Shown piece by piece: positions 34,049 to 44,653 of a stretch of 64,000 bases of DNA. The notes under the pieces are model-generated. The model was not told where the DNA came from. It made no database searches and saw nothing but the letters and a program-made list of their open reading frames with translations. The translations under genes were made by a program, and so were the position numbers. The first letter of the stretch is position 1, and each line of letters starts with the position of its first letter. Source of the DNA: Apium graveolens (lineage: Eukaryota; Streptophyta; Magnoliopsida; Apiales; Apiaceae); NCBI RefSeq assembly GCF_009905375.1, contig NC_133653.1, positions 92,739,671 through 92,803,670 on the forward strand. The letters are read 5' to 3'.

Positions 34049-34985
34049 CAATCAATTAGAGAAAGAGCAAGAGGTGATTAAAGCCTGGAAGACATCTAGG
34101 GATGTAAGTGCTCAAATTGCTAAGGTCCAAGGAATTGAATCATTCTGTGAAACTGCCTGGGATAAAAATAAAAAGAAACTGGAATTAATTGATGGGCTGT
34201 CAACGGATGTGGAATCAACGGATGATGAAAGTTATCCGTTGAAGGAAGAAAAGGAGCATCCGTTGAAGGTTCCTCAATCAAAACAGGCAGATGTTTCTAA
34301 AAGAGAGAATCTAAAGAAACTCAACAAAAAGTTTGGTTCAACTTCAAAGAACTTTGTCAAAGAAGAAGCAAGCACATCCAAAGATGTCAGTAAGGTGAAT
34401 GTAGGGCACATGACCTTAGAACAGTTAAATAATAGGCTCAAGATGGTTGAGGATAAAAAGGAATCTAAAAGAAAATCCAACAGAAATGGGAAGGTAGGAG
34501 TTAATAAACACAACAATTACACACCTGATAGGTATGCTCCTAGAAAAAGCTGTGTGCATTGTAGTAGTGTTAATCATCTATCTGTTAATTGTAAATCCAT
34601 TAAGAAGACTCCTATAACTGTACCCTCTTCTATGCCTAATATGTCTGCATCACCTCTGCATGCTATGCCTGTTATGTCTCAACAAAATCCTTATGCACAT
34701 TTTGTAAACATGCCATATTTTAACAATCCTTATCTTGCTGCATTTAGTATGCCTCAAATGCCATACAATATGCCCATGTGGAATGACATGTTTGCACAAT
34801 CAATGCCTAATAATTTTACAAATGTGATAAATGATTCTGTGACTAACCCTACACCTCAACCAACTACATCTAAGACCAAGGTTGACTCAAACTTACCTAA
34901 GTCTAAAGATGCAGGAGGAATGAAGTCTAGGAGAAAGGCTAACAAGAATGGACCCAAGGAAACTTGGGTACCAAAATCAAATTGA
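34049..34985 (+). CDS. gag: Copia gag, second part
   Basis: Continuation of gag after the solo LTR, in the same frame: SNQLEKEQEVIKAWKTSRD and onward. It includes a linker built from the dispersed motif (STDVESTDDESYPLK from TCAACGGAT and its complement), Lys-rich segments, a second CCHC-type knuckle CVHCSSVNHLSVNC (about 34550) and a Met/Pro/Asn-rich tail (MPNMSASPLHAMPVM). Ends at TGA 34983-34985. Two knuckles this far apart are unusual; the second may act with pol processing or in RNA binding. The pol frame has its own stop (34987-34989) just after, so gag and pol are not joined by simple readthrough. Confidence 0.85.
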
Positions 34986-34998
34986 TTGATTTTATGGT

Positions 34999-37900
34999 GT
35001 GCAGGGAAATGGAAGAAATCTATGGTACTTGGACAGTGGTTGTTCAAGACACATGACAGGAGATTTCTCCCTGCTCACAGAGTTCAAGGAGAGAGCTGGC
35101 CCTAGCATAACCTTTGGAGATGACAGCAAAGGGTTTACTATGGGATATGGCTTGATTTCAACAAGGAATGTCATCATTAATGAAGTTGCATTAGTTGATG
35201 GTCTCAAGCACAATTTACTGAGCATCAGTCAACTATGTGATAGAGGGAATACAGTTTCCTTCAATTCTGAAGCCTGTGTTGTCACTAGTAAGAAAGACAA
35301 CAAAGTGGTTCTAACTGGAGTTAGAAAAGGAAATGTGTACATAGCTGACTTCAACTCTACAGATGCAGAATCCATTACTTGTCTCTTCAGCAAAGCAAGC
35401 ACAGTTGAAAGTTGGCTATGGCACAAGAAGCTATCTCACTTGAATTTCAAGACAATGAATGATCTAGTCAAAAAGGACTTAGTTAGAGGAATCCCTCTAG
35501 TTGAATTCTCAAGGGATGGTTTGTGTGATGCTTGTCAGAAAGGCAAACAAAGGAAAGCATCATTCAAAAAGAAGCTTGAAACAACAATTGATGAACCATT
35601 ACAGCTGCTACATATGGACTTGTTTGGACCAGTCAATGTATTGTCTATTGCAAGAAAAAGATATTGCTTAGTGATTGTAGATGATTTCTCAAAGTTCTCA
35701 TGGGTCTATTTTCTTGGATCAAAGGATGAAGCAAGTGAAATCATTATCAATCACATCAGGCAAGTCAACAATCATCCTGACTTGAAGGTTAGAAATATCA
35801 GGAGTGACAATGGAACTGAGTTCAAGAATTCGACATTAAGGCTGTTCTGTGAAGAAAATGGAATCATGCATGAGTTCTCAGCTCCAAGAACACCTCAGCA
35901 AAATGGGGTTGTTGAAAGAAAGAACAGATCTTTAATTGAAGCTGCCAGAACAATGCTTGAAGAATCAAAGTTACCAACATATTTCTGGGCTGAAGCTGTT
36001 AATTGTGCCTGCTTCACTCAGAATATTTCTTTGATCAATCAAGCTAAAGGCATGACTCCTTATCAGTTGTTCAAGAGAAGAAAACCAACTCTAAACTTTC
36101 TTCATGTCTTTGGATGTAAATGCTTTATACTGAGGAATCAATCTGACCATAAAGGGAAGTTTGATGCAAAGGCTGATGAAGGGATATTTGTTGGTTACTC
36201 AGCTGGAAAATCTTATAGGGTCTACAATCTAAGAACCAACATTGTTATGGAATCTGTGCATGTTGTGTTTGATGATAAAAAGATTGATGGACTAACAGAT
36301 GAGGGACATAATGAGAAACTCAAATTTGATAACATTGAGATATATTGTGATGATAGTGAAGAGGAGACTGATGGAGATGACACTTCAAAAGGGATTCAAA
36401 ACATGCCCTTGGATAATGCACAAAATACTGCATCCGATGATAGAGGCAATGCAGTATCCGTTGACAGACATAGTGCATCATCCGTTGAAGTACAAAATGA
36501 AGCATCTGTTGATCATAGTTCATCAACGGATAATCGATTTACATCATCAGTTGATAGAACTCCAAGTTCCCTGCAAAGGACCAACAACTCAGGGGGAGTT
36601 TCAACCAGTCAACACTCTGTCTCACATCATGACAATACTGAGGCCACCTCATCTAGAGCACATCTTCCACCACAAAGGAAATGGACCAAGAATCATCCCT
36701 TTGAACTGATCATTGGTGATGCATCATCTAAAGTGCAAACAAGAAAAGCCACTCAAGATGAATGTCTGTATAGTAGTTTTCTGTCTCAGGAGGAACCTAA
36801 GAAAGTGGAAGAAGCTCTATTGGATCCAGATTGGATATTAGCTATGCAGGAAGAGCTGAACCAATTTGAGAGAAACCAAGTATGGAAGCTGGTACCCAAA
36901 CCAAAGAACAAGAGTCCTATTGACACAAAGTGGGTATTCAGAAACAAGATGGATGAAAATGGCATTATCATAAGGAATAAAGCCAGACTGGTTGCTAAAG
37001 GCTATTCTCAGCAAGAGGGAATAGATTTTGATGAAACATATGCTCCTGTTGCAAGACTTGAAGCCATCAGAATATTTCTAGCCCATGCAGCCCATGCCAA
37101 TTTCAAAGTCTATCAAATGGATGTCAAGAGTGCATTTCTAAATGGGAAATTAGAGGAAGAAGTATATGTAAGTCAACCTCCAGGATTTGAAGATCCAAAT
37201 TTTCCAGACTATGTGTATTATCTGTTGAAAGCACTCTATGGACTGAAGCAAGCACCTAGAGCCTGGTATGAAACCTTATCAAAATTTCTTTTGGAGAATC
37301 ACTTCACTAGAGGTACTGTTGATAAAACTCTCTTCTTTAGGGATGTTAATGGCTCTAGTATACTTGTTCAAATTTATGTAGATGACATAATATTTGGCTC
37401 TAAAGATGATAAACTTTGCAAAAAGTTTGCTAAGCTAATGCAAAGTAATTATGAAATCAGCCTAATGGGAGAACTAACCTATTTTCTTGGTTTACAAGTT
37501 AAACAAGTTAGTGATGGAATTTTCATTAGTCAAACTAAATATATTTATGATCTTTTAAAGAAGTTTGACTTAATGGAATGTTCATCTGCAAAAACTCCCA
37601 TGGCCACTGCCACCAAACTTGAATTAAATAAGACTGAAAGGTCTGTGGATATTACAAGTTATAGAGGCATGGTTGGTTCACTTTTATATTTAACTGCTAG
37701 CAGACCAGATATAATGTTTGCTACATGTCTATGTGCTAGATTCCAAGCTGATCCTAGGGAGTCTCACTTAATTGCTATCAAAAGGATTTTCAGATATCTC
37801 AAGGGTACACCAAATTTAGGTATTTGGTATCCTAGAGAATCTGGCTTTGATCTAATTGGTTATTCAGATGCAGACTATGCAGGTTGCAAAATAGATAGGA

Positions 37901-38319
37901 AAAGTACAACAGGCTCCTGCCAATTCCTGGGAAACAAGCTTGTATCATGGTTTAGCAAAAAGCAAAATTCAGTCTCTACTTCTACAGCTGAGGCTGAATA
38001 CATTGCTGCTGGAAGTTGCTGTTCTCAAGTGTTATGGATGAGGAACCAACTCCTTGACTATGGACTTCATGTTGATAGAATTCCTATCTTTTGTGACAAC
38101 ACAAGTGCCATAGCCATAACAGAGAATCATGTGCAGCACTCAAGGACCAAGCACATTGATATCAAGTACCACTTCATTAGGGAGCATGTCATGAATGGTA
38201 CAGTGGAACTACATTTTGTTCCAAGTGAACAACAAATTGCTGACATATTTACCAAGCCACTTGATGAATCAACATTCACAAGATTGGTAAGTGAGCTAGG
38301 TATGCTTAATTACTCTTAA
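34999..38319 (+). CDS. pol: Copia pol polyprotein: protease, integrase, RT, RNase H
   Basis: 1106 codons without a stop. Domains in order: aspartic protease with [12 protein letters not shown] (D12-S13-G14); integrase zinc finger WHKKLSHLN (H142) ... CDACQKGK; integrase core [15 protein letters not shown] (D270) and the E of [13 protein letters not shown]; a disordered linker rich in the dispersed motif (36420-36560); RT with [23 protein letters not shown] and YVDDIIFG (Y793); RNase H with GYSDADYAG (Y955), [12 protein letters not shown] and DIFTKPLDE. All key residues are present, so this copy could supply enzyme if expressed. The frame opens at 34990 and its first codon in the range given is GTG, not ATG, so expression needs a gag-pol mechanism (see findings). 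Order INT before RT marks Ty1/copia. Confidence 0.95.
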   Translation: MQGNGRNLWYLDSGCSRHMTGDFSLLTEFKERAGPSITFGDDSKGFTMGYGLISTRNVIINEVALVDGLKHNLLSISQLCDRGNTVSFNSEACVVTSKKDNKVVLTGVRKGNVYIADFNSTDAESITCLFSKASTVESWLWHKKLSHLNFKTMNDLVKKDLVRGIPLVEFSRDGLCDACQKGKQRKASFKKKLETTIDEPLQLLHMDLFGPVNVLSIARKRYCLVIVDDFSKFSWVYFLGSKDEASEIIINHIRQVNNHPDLKVRNIRSDNGTEFKNSTLRLFCEENGIMHEFSAPRTPQQNGVVERKNRSLIEAARTMLEESKLPTYFWAEAVNCACFTQNISLINQAKGMTPYQLFKRRKPTLNFLHVFGCKCFILRNQSDHKGKFDAKADEGIFVGYSAGKSYRVYNLRTNIVMESVHVVFDDKKIDGLTDEGHNEKLKFDNIEIYCDDSEEETDGDDTSKGIQNMPLDNAQNTASDDRGNAVSVDRHSASSVEVQNEASVDHSSSTDNRFTSSVDRTPSSLQRTNNSGGVSTSQHSVSHHDNTEATSSRAHLPPQRKWTKNHPFELIIGDASSKVQTRKATQDECLYSSFLSQEEPKKVEEALLDPDWILAMQEELNQFERNQVWKLVPKPKNKSPIDTKWVFRNKMDENGIIIRNKARLVAKGYSQQEGIDFDETYAPVARLEAIRIFLAHAAHANFKVYQMDVKSAFLNGKLEEEVYVSQPPGFEDPNFPDYVYYLLKALYGLKQAPRAWYETLSKFLLENHFTRGTVDKTLFFRDVNGSSILVQIYVDDIIFGSKDDKLCKKFAKLMQSNYEISLMGELTYFLGLQVKQVSDGIFISQTKYIYDLLKKFDLMECSSAKTPMATATKLELNKTERSVDITSYRGMVGSLLYLTASRPDIMFATCLCARFQADPRESHLIAIKRIFRYLKGTPNLGIWYPRESGFDLIGYSDADYAGCKIDRKSTTGSCQFLGNKLVSWFSKKQNSVSTSTAEAEYIAAGSCCSQVLWMRNQLLDYGLHVDRIPIFCDNTSAIAITENHVQHSRTKHIDIKYHFIREHVMNGTVELHFVPSEQQIADIFTKPLDESTFTRLVSELGMLNYS

Positions 38320-38879
38320 AATTCATGTCTTTATTGCAATTTGAATTGAAGCCTGAAATATATTAGTTGCCAAGAACAAATTTGACTTTTAACATAGTTT
38401 ATTCCATCAACGGATGTTCCCTATCCGTTGAAAGTCAAAATTTCTCTATCAACGGATAGTCATTATCCGTTGAAAGACAAATACATTTCTGGAATTTTTA
38501 TCCGTCAACGGATAAAACTGAAGTACCTTTCAACGGATGACAATTTGCCTTATCCGTTGAAATGTCACATCAATCGATTCAGGTGTTTAACAGCCGTTGA
38601 TTCTATTCTCTTAACCGTTGATACTCATACATACATCTGTATGTATTGGTTTTAAAGGTAGTTTTTAGAATACTTACAGTTTATTCTTAAACGGCTGAAA
38701 TTCACTAACGCATATTTATTGATAAATCTTTCTTTCATATTTTTGTTTATTAAATTGAGAAATCATATAAGTCCTTCTGATTGTTCATTTTTACTTTACG
38801 CTTTCTTGAAATTTCAAGCATTTACCATTTTCTCTCTGCAAAAACTTCAAGTTATTCTCTGCAATTTCTACTCACAAAA
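38320..38879 (+). promoter_or_regulatory. Pol-ORF3 spacer with inverted TCAACGGAT/ATCCGTTGA pairs
   Basis: Seven exact motif copies in 38407-38560, set as inverted pairs. 38407-38415 pairs with 38423-38431 (7-nt loop). 38449-38458 pairs with 38464-38473 (5-nt loop). TTTTATCCG 38496-38504 pairs with CGGATAAAA 38509-38517 (4-nt loop). 38530-38538 pairs with 38552-38560. Truncated copies (GCCGTTGAT, ACCGTTGAT) follow near 38593-38625. No ORF is supported before the ATG at 38880. Probably the leader or promoter of ORF3; the role is inferred from position. Confidence 0.75.
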
Positions 38880-41800
38880 ATGGCACCAGTCGTGAAGATT
38901 ATGTCTCAATCTGGGTTCATCTATGAAAAGAACAATTTCATAGCTTTGGTAGAAAAGAATGAAGCCCACTCAGACTATCACAAAATGATGGACTTCATCA
39001 AAAACTGTAAACTTAGCTATGCAATGCTGGAAGCCCCAACAATTTTCTGTGAAGTAGTTGAGGAGATTTGGACAACTGCTGAGTTCAACTCCATGGATAT
39101 GACTATCTCCTTCACTCTCAAAGGTAAAACTCACTGTATTAACTGTGATGATTTACAAGCATGTTTTAAATTGCCTGAGAACAATGCCATGACACCACAC
39201 ACTGATAGTGATGTATCCAGCATGTTAGATTCCATAGGTTATTCTCTTAACTCTGCTAATTTAGGGAGTATTAGAAGAAAAGGCCTTAGGAAAGAATGGA
39301 GTTTCCTTGGGGATGCCTTTATAAAGGTTTTCTCTGGGAAAATTAGTAATTTTGATGCCATAACTTCATCTCTGGTTAATATGCTCTATATGCTTGTTTC
39401 TGATAGGTATTTTAACTTTAGCAACTATGTGATGCTAGAATTAGGTACTAGATTGGGTAACAAAGCTAATAGACCTAATAACATCTATTATGCTAGATTC
39501 TTTATGTTATTGGCTAACCATGTTGCTGAAGGTTTAGTCATAATCAATGAGAATAATAAACTCAAGTGCTGGGCACAAGAGAAAAGAGTTCTTGCAGACT
39601 TGAAGAGAATGGATCTTAACAGCAGTGTGCCATTGGTATATTTACCAATCATGAATGCACCTCAGGTAGGTGAGGTAATTGCTTCTACAACTCCTACTTC
39701 TTCCAACCTCTCTATTTCTTTATCTTCAAGTGTGGCCATGAAATCTGTGATGCCCCAACAGATTTCTACCAAGGTCACCAAAACTAAACTTTCAAAATCC
39801 AAGACAAAGAAATCCACCTCTGTTGTTTCTCAAAAGACAACAGTTGTAACACCAACTATTAACCCTGAGGTGAGTGAACAGGGTGTGAGTGGTGAGGGGA
39901 GGGGTGAACATCAAAGAAACCCCCAGGATAAGGAAGGAGAGTTGAGTGCTTCCCAAGCTAGCCAAGCCACAGTTTCTCAAAAAGCTGTGGTGGTTGAAAA
40001 GGTATCTAGCACATCCCTAGTAGCATCCTCCCAAAAGGATGTTACTATTGAAAATAGTTCCAAACCAGGAACACAGAACAAAAGAGGGAGGGACACTAAA
40101 GCCAAACACTCACCAACAAAAGCCTTTATTAGAAGAAAGAAGGCCAGAACCCAATCTTCTACACAGGGTGCACACACTGCACAGATACATCCATCTGTAT
40201 CTATGCCTTCTCAAACTCAGTTTGATGTGACTCCAATAAATGTGGAGTCACAGCCCCATTCTCTCACAATAATCACACATCAATCACCAAACACTTCATC
40301 ACCATCTCTGGATGTGGATATGTTATTCCCATCAATTCCTGATTCTCCCTCTTTACAACTCAGGGAGAAGCCCCACTCAAATACAGGTGATCATCATCTC
40401 TTAGATGATTTGTTGGATCACCCGCAAATTCTTTCAGATATAATTGAAGGATCTGTGTCACCACATCTCAAATCAATCTACACAGATTCAACAGTTATAT
40501 CACTTTCAATTTCAACTTCTTTTCCTTCTTCAACGGATATCACTCATTTGTTGACAAGTGGTTGTTCTTCAACGGATAAGCTTAACAGCAGTTATCCGTT
40601 GATAACATCAGTTTCACCTTTAACGGATATTCCACATCCGTTGACAGTCTCTACACAAATAACTGAATTAATCCCAAGTGTAGAAGACATGAATACTGTG
40701 CAATCACTCTTAGGATTGAGGGAAGGGAGTGACAATTTGAGTGAGAGGCTGGGTTGCTCCCAGGCAAAAGGAGAGATTGAGAGCTCAAAAATGCATGCTA
40801 TTTCTTCCAGCATGGCAAAAGTAAGTGAGTGGAGTACCACCTTAGTAGGTGAAGGTGAGGGAGTGAGATGTGTGAGCCAGGGGGAGCCCCTGATGCAAGA
40901 ACATAGAGAAAAAGAGAGAAAAGCAGGTACAGTAGATACAAGGGTGGAACCAGCCATTGCTAATGAGTCAATGATTGTGGATGATGCTGAAAAGGAAAGA
41001 CAATTTCAGCAACATTACAAAGCTGTAATTGATAACATTTCCTTGGATGCTGACACTTTTACTCATCCTGTGACAGCCTATCAACTGGTGGCTGCTCAGG
41101 GCAATGAGGAGGCAGAAAGGTCACTACATCTAGTGCACACAACAGAATCTCTTCAAAGGGATAAAGCTGCCATTACCAAAATGCCTTCTACAGCTGGTGA
41201 GCCATCTGAGGAATTTGGAGCAAATTCTGATGATGATGACTCTATTTCTTTTGATGGAAGCATGGACTTAGGGGGAGATGAAGGCCCTAGTTCAATTCCA
41301 AATCTACCTGAATGGGCCTTGACTAAGGAGTATAGATCAGGGGAATTCAATGTCTCTTTAGTCAAACAAATCAACACTATTCAACAGGCCATTCAGAATA
41401 CTTCACATGCAAGTATCAAGGCTATCCTTCAAGCTCACCTGGACTCACTGCATCTCATCAAGCTGCAGCAAGTGAAGCAGAATCTGAGTATGGATGATCT
41501 CAGGAAGGATATTGCTGACTTGAAAACCTATACTTCAGAAAAATTGGATTCAGTCATGCCCTATGGTACATTGCAGGACTTGGTTTTGAGATTGAAGAAA
41601 GAATCTGTTACTGAAAAACGGTTGGCCAAGTTAGAAGACAGAGTTCAAGTTATTGAAGATTCTGTGGCCACCATTCTTCACAATCAACAATCTCAAACCA
41701 GTCTCCTAATGCAGCTGGCAAAAGCACAAGGCTTGACCCCTCTCCTTGATGATAACAAAAAGGGGGAGAGTAAAAGGGAAGGGGAAGGAGAGCCATCTAC

Positions 41801-43385
41801 AAAAGTCAATATATCTAAAGTGCTAGTTCTTGCCATCACTACTTCTCCAATCATTCAAATCAAGGGCAAGCCTGATGGAATTGATTTGATTCAGCTAGCA
41901 GCAGCTGAAATTCAAGTGAAAGAACAAAGGAGGAGAATTGATGAAAGGTTGCAACTGTTGTTTGGTTCTACACAAGACAAATCAACATCTGTGAAATACA
42001 GCACAAAAATTGAACCAATCAACATGGAGCTCATGCCAGTAGGGAGTCATAAGGATGGAGAAGCTTCTTCCAAAGAACTACAAGCTATAATTCTCAAGCC
42101 CAATGAAAGATCCAATAAGGACTCAACAAAGAATCCTTTAAAAGAAGTGGACTTTCCTCCTCCAAAAGCTGATGAGAACAAGATTTTAGGCAGGAGTATT
42201 GCTTATCTCAAAAAGACCATGGATGAGGCTGTAAGGAGAAATAGAGCTATTATCATTAGAGAGGGAAAGAGCATATGTGTGATGCAAGGACATCCCAAAT
42301 TCTCAATAGCCAAGAAGGAAGAAGACAAGCAATTAAAGGCTGACAAAAGAGCACAAGCAAAGCTTGAACAACAGCTAAAGTCAAGTCTAGTTGAAAAAGA
42401 AAAAGGGATTGAAGTCAGGGGTGAAGACAAGACTACAAACCTAGATGAGGTTTTAGGGAGTATATTTGGTGAGAGTGTGGAAGAAAGAGAGGAATGGCAG
42501 AAGGGAAACAGAAGAAAGGCCAAGGCACATAGAAGGAGTGGAGATAACACTGAAGTAACCAAATCTATATCTAAACCACTACCTTCCATACCTGAACCCC
42601 TTGTTGCTGATCCCACAATAAACATCCATGGTGAACCAATCATTCCAAAAGAGGAACCTATTGATTGGGACACTATCAAATTGCCTACCTTTCTAACCAC
42701 TCTTCCACTACCAAAGAAACAGAAAAGAAAACCAAAATCTACACCTCCCATAACCTCTAAGAAATTCACTCAAAAACAAAAACCTAAGCCTAAGTCACCC
42801 ATTTCTAAAGATGATTATGTTCACATCTGTGACATAAAAGAAATTTCAGACATTGAACTCTATCTGGATGAGCTGGAGGATGTAAGGGGAATAGCTGCCT
42901 ACAGACAGCTACCAGAGAGATTAGTGTTCAGATATAAAGGAGCTGGGGAAAGAACATGGCCTCTCCACAGGATTCTGGATGAAGGCTACTCTACCTTGAT
43001 TAGAGTCTATTCAGCTATACAAAAGGATTCTGGCTTTACCAGAACTGCCAAGACTGAAATTCTCAACAAGATAGCCAATATAAGGAAAACTTGGAGGGAG
43101 CCCAATGCTTTACCAAGGACTTTACTCATTCAAGAAAGGGAAATGAAAATTCACAAATCACCTCATTGGTTGATGGAATTTAGAGATGATAAAGGAGTCA
43201 GAAGATTTTTCAGACTTGAAGACCAACTCAAGATTGCCAGCAATGAAACTCTCAAAGAAATGCAATCTAAGTTGGATGTCAGTATTGAAGATGAAGCTGA
43301 ATTCTTCAGACAACTCCAACTCCAAATTGAGGAAAATGACAAAAGGCTAGGAAAGAAAACCAGGGAACAAAGAAGAAAAAGATGA
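38880..43385 (+). CDS. ORF3: large extra ORF downstream of copia pol (function unknown)
   Basis: First ATG in the frame is 38880 (AAAAATGG context); the frame is open further upstream but without ATG. 1501 aa. Residues 1-270: conserved domain shared with Y ORF3 (EKNNFIALVEKNEAH; RRKGLRKEWSFLG; SNFDAITSS; NNIYYARF). Then Ser/Thr-rich disordered linkers with VSQKAVVV/SSQKDVT repeats and a motif-derived stretch (40530-40644); an acidic patch; a coiled coil (about 41350-41740) ending LLDDNKKGE; RAIIIREG (about 42240); an NLS-like KKQKRKPK (residue 1279 on); a charged C-terminal domain ending REQRRKR. I see no signal peptide or membrane span, so the env-like label often used for SIRE does not fit on sequence. 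A nuclear or nucleic-acid-binding role is inference. Intact frame in a young element suggests it was maintained. Confidence 0.9.
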   Translation: MAPVVKIMSQSGFIYEKNNFIALVEKNEAHSDYHKMMDFIKNCKLSYAMLEAPTIFCEVVEEIWTTAEFNSMDMTISFTLKGKTHCINCDDLQACFKLPENNAMTPHTDSDVSSMLDSIGYSLNSANLGSIRRKGLRKEWSFLGDAFIKVFSGKISNFDAITSSLVNMLYMLVSDRYFNFSNYVMLELGTRLGNKANRPNNIYYARFFMLLANHVAEGLVIINENNKLKCWAQEKRVLADLKRMDLNSSVPLVYLPIMNAPQVGEVIASTTPTSSNLSISLSSSVAMKSVMPQQISTKVTKTKLSKSKTKKSTSVVSQKTTVVTPTINPEVSEQGVSGEGRGEHQRNPQDKEGELSASQASQATVSQKAVVVEKVSSTSLVASSQKDVTIENSSKPGTQNKRGRDTKAKHSPTKAFIRRKKARTQSSTQGAHTAQIHPSVSMPSQTQFDVTPINVESQPHSLTIITHQSPNTSSPSLDVDMLFPSIPDSPSLQLREKPHSNTGDHHLLDDLLDHPQILSDIIEGSVSPHLKSIYTDSTVISLSISTSFPSSTDITHLLTSGCSSTDKLNSSYPLITSVSPLTDIPHPLTVSTQITELIPSVEDMNTVQSLLGLREGSDNLSERLGCSQAKGEIESSKMHAISSSMAKVSEWSTTLVGEGEGVRCVSQGEPLMQEHREKERKAGTVDTRVEPAIANESMIVDDAEKERQFQQHYKAVIDNISLDADTFTHPVTAYQLVAAQGNEEAERSLHLVHTTESLQRDKAAITKMPSTAGEPSEEFGANSDDDDSISFDGSMDLGGDEGPSSIPNLPEWALTKEYRSGEFNVSLVKQINTIQQAIQNTSHASIKAILQAHLDSLHLIKLQQVKQNLSMDDLRKDIADLKTYTSEKLDSVMPYGTLQDLVLRLKKESVTEKRLAKLEDRVQVIEDSVATILHNQQSQTSLLMQLAKAQGLTPLLDDNKKGESKREGEGEPSTKVNISKVLVLAITTSPIIQIKGKPDGIDLIQLAAAEIQVKEQRRRIDERLQLLFGSTQDKSTSVKYSTKIEPINMELMPVGSHKDGEASSKELQAIILKPNERSNKDSTKNPLKEVDFPPPKADENKILGRSIAYLKKTMDEAVRRNRAIIIREGKSICVMQGHPKFSIAKKEEDKQLKADKRAQAKLEQQLKSSLVEKEKGIEVRGEDKTTNLDEVLGSIFGESVEEREEWQKGNRRKAKAHRRSGDNTEVTKSISKPLPSIPEPLVADPTINIHGEPIIPKEEPIDWDTIKLPTFLTTLPLPKKQKRKPKSTPPITSKKFTQKQKPKPKSPISKDDYVHICDIKEISDIELYLDELEDVRGIAAYRQLPERLVFRYKGAGERTWPLHRILDEGYSTLIRVYSAIQKDSGFTRTAKTEILNKIANIRKTWREPNALPRTLLIQEREMKIHKSPHWLMEFRDDKGVRRFFRLEDQLKIASNETLKEMQSKLDVSIEDEAEFFRQLQLQIEENDKRLGKKTREQRRKR

Positions 43386-43564
43386 TTTGCTCAGACTAAA
43401 GGAGTGTCCTTGGAAACACTGTAAATCTTCAATTACCTCCTAGTACATACACTTTTGCAGCATTTTTAAAATTTCTACTTAGTTTCAATTCATATATCTG
43501 TTAAGTGTTTTGTTATCATCAAGTTAACCCTGAATTTATGCCTACAATTCTTATAGACATAAAT
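43386..43564 (+). other. ORF3 3' untranslated segment
   Basis: About 180 nt between the ORF3 stop and the polypurine tract. No ORF, repeat or other signal seen. Confidence 0.5.
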
Positions 43565-43574
43565 AGGGGGAGAT
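43565..43574 (+). other. Polypurine tract of the SIRE-like element
   Basis: AGGGGGAGAT immediately before the 3' LTR start TGTTAG; same core as in X, Y and Z. Confidence 0.9.
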
Positions 43575-44653
43575 TGTTAGGAATGTATGTGCATTAGTTT
43601 GATGATATGTTTAACAAAATACTTAAGTAGAAATTTAGTGTCTGTAGCCTCAACGGATAAGAACACTTTGGCTATCCGTTGATGGTGTAGCTTTACTTAG
43701 AAATAAGTCTAGTGTTGTAGCATATTTCAGTCTCTGTATTTAAAATGTAATTCTTGGAAGTTGAGAGAAACTATGAGTCATGTTGACTACTAGATGATAT
43801 GCAGATAGGAAGGCCAATTGTAAATACTTCATGCCTTGTAATTTTGTATAAGTGAAGTGGTATCAACGGATGACTTAAAGACCTTCAACGGATGAGAAGC
43901 TAAGCTTCAACGGATGTCTCTAAAGCTTCAACGGATAAAGTCATCAACGGATAACATCCTTCAACGGATGAGTGCATCAACGGATGAAAGCTTCAACGGA
44001 TAACATCCTTCAACGGATGAGTGCATCAACGGATGAAAGCTTCAACGGATGTTCGGATGATTAGCCGTTGATAAGGGGTTGTTGTACCTACAAACAGAGG
44101 CACATGGGTTGATAGAGACAACTGAGATGTGGTAGCCGAATTTCAGGAACAACAGAAAAAGCAGCCGTTCTTCTTTAGTACAAAGATGCAATAGTCAACA
44201 AAGTACTGGAGTGAACAGGAAAAGAAGCAAGTGAAGATCTTATTATATTACTGTATTTTATATTGTTCTTCACTTGTACACTTGGTAATATATAAACCAA
44301 GTAGAAGCTAGTAATTAGAAGAGAGATTTTCCAGAGCTGTTTAGAAAAATATTGAGAGAAAATTCATCTAGTTTGTACTAGGATGCAGCTGTGATCAACA
44401 TTGTTTAATCACAGATTTTCTAAAATACCATCTCTGGTGGAACAACAAATCCACCAGAAAAGTTTTTAAGGTCTGTTGTGTTCTTTACATTTGTGCTTGA
44501 ATATATATCTGTCTGTATTAGCTTAAAGCAATTCACACACTTGTTCTTCTTGAACACACAACTTTCATAAACTGCTCAAAACTTGAAAAAGTTTTGAGAT
44601 TTACATTCAACCCCCCTTCTGTAAATCTCATTGTTAGTCCACTAGGAATAACA
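43575..44653 (+). mobile_element. 3' LTR of the SIRE-like element
   Basis: Same length and sequence as 27254-28332 except four single-base differences. Motif array about 43650-44057, TATA at 44289-44296. Followed by TSD AGCAT (44654-44658) and then ORF3 of Y. Confidence 0.94.

Larger units (their letters stand above)
27254..44653 (+). mobile_element. Nearly intact SIRE-like Ty1/copia element with extra ORF3
   Basis: Order: 5' LTR (27254-28332), primer-binding site, gag, pol, spacer, ORF3, polypurine tract, 3' LTR (43575-44653). TSD AGCAT is at 27249-27253 and 44654-44658. The LTRs are each 1079 bp, with four differences found by eye (near 27342, 27605, 27692 and 27990, left-LTR coordinates), so the insertion is young or the LTRs were homogenised. 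gag is split by a Tekay solo LTR (29872-34043); without that insert the element is about 13.2 kb. pol and ORF3 are fully open. It sits in ORF3 of element Y in the opposite orientation. Clade assignment to SIRE/Maximus rests on large size, initiator-Met primer site and an ORF downstream of pol. Confidence 0.93.

Noticed and set aside
36299..36709. Second ORF inside pol (136 aa)
   Set aside because: It overlaps the pol linker in another frame, is His/Ile-rich through translation of the repeated motif, and has no homologue or start signal of its own.
38781..38879. N-terminal extension of ORF3 giving 1534 aa
   Set aside because: The first codon is TTG; the first ATG in the frame with a good context is 38880, which also matches the starts of related ORF3s.
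38880..43385. ORF3 as a retroviral-type envelope gene
   Set aside because: No signal peptide, transmembrane segment or cleavage motif is visible; composition is that of a soluble, partly disordered protein with coiled coil and basic stretches.
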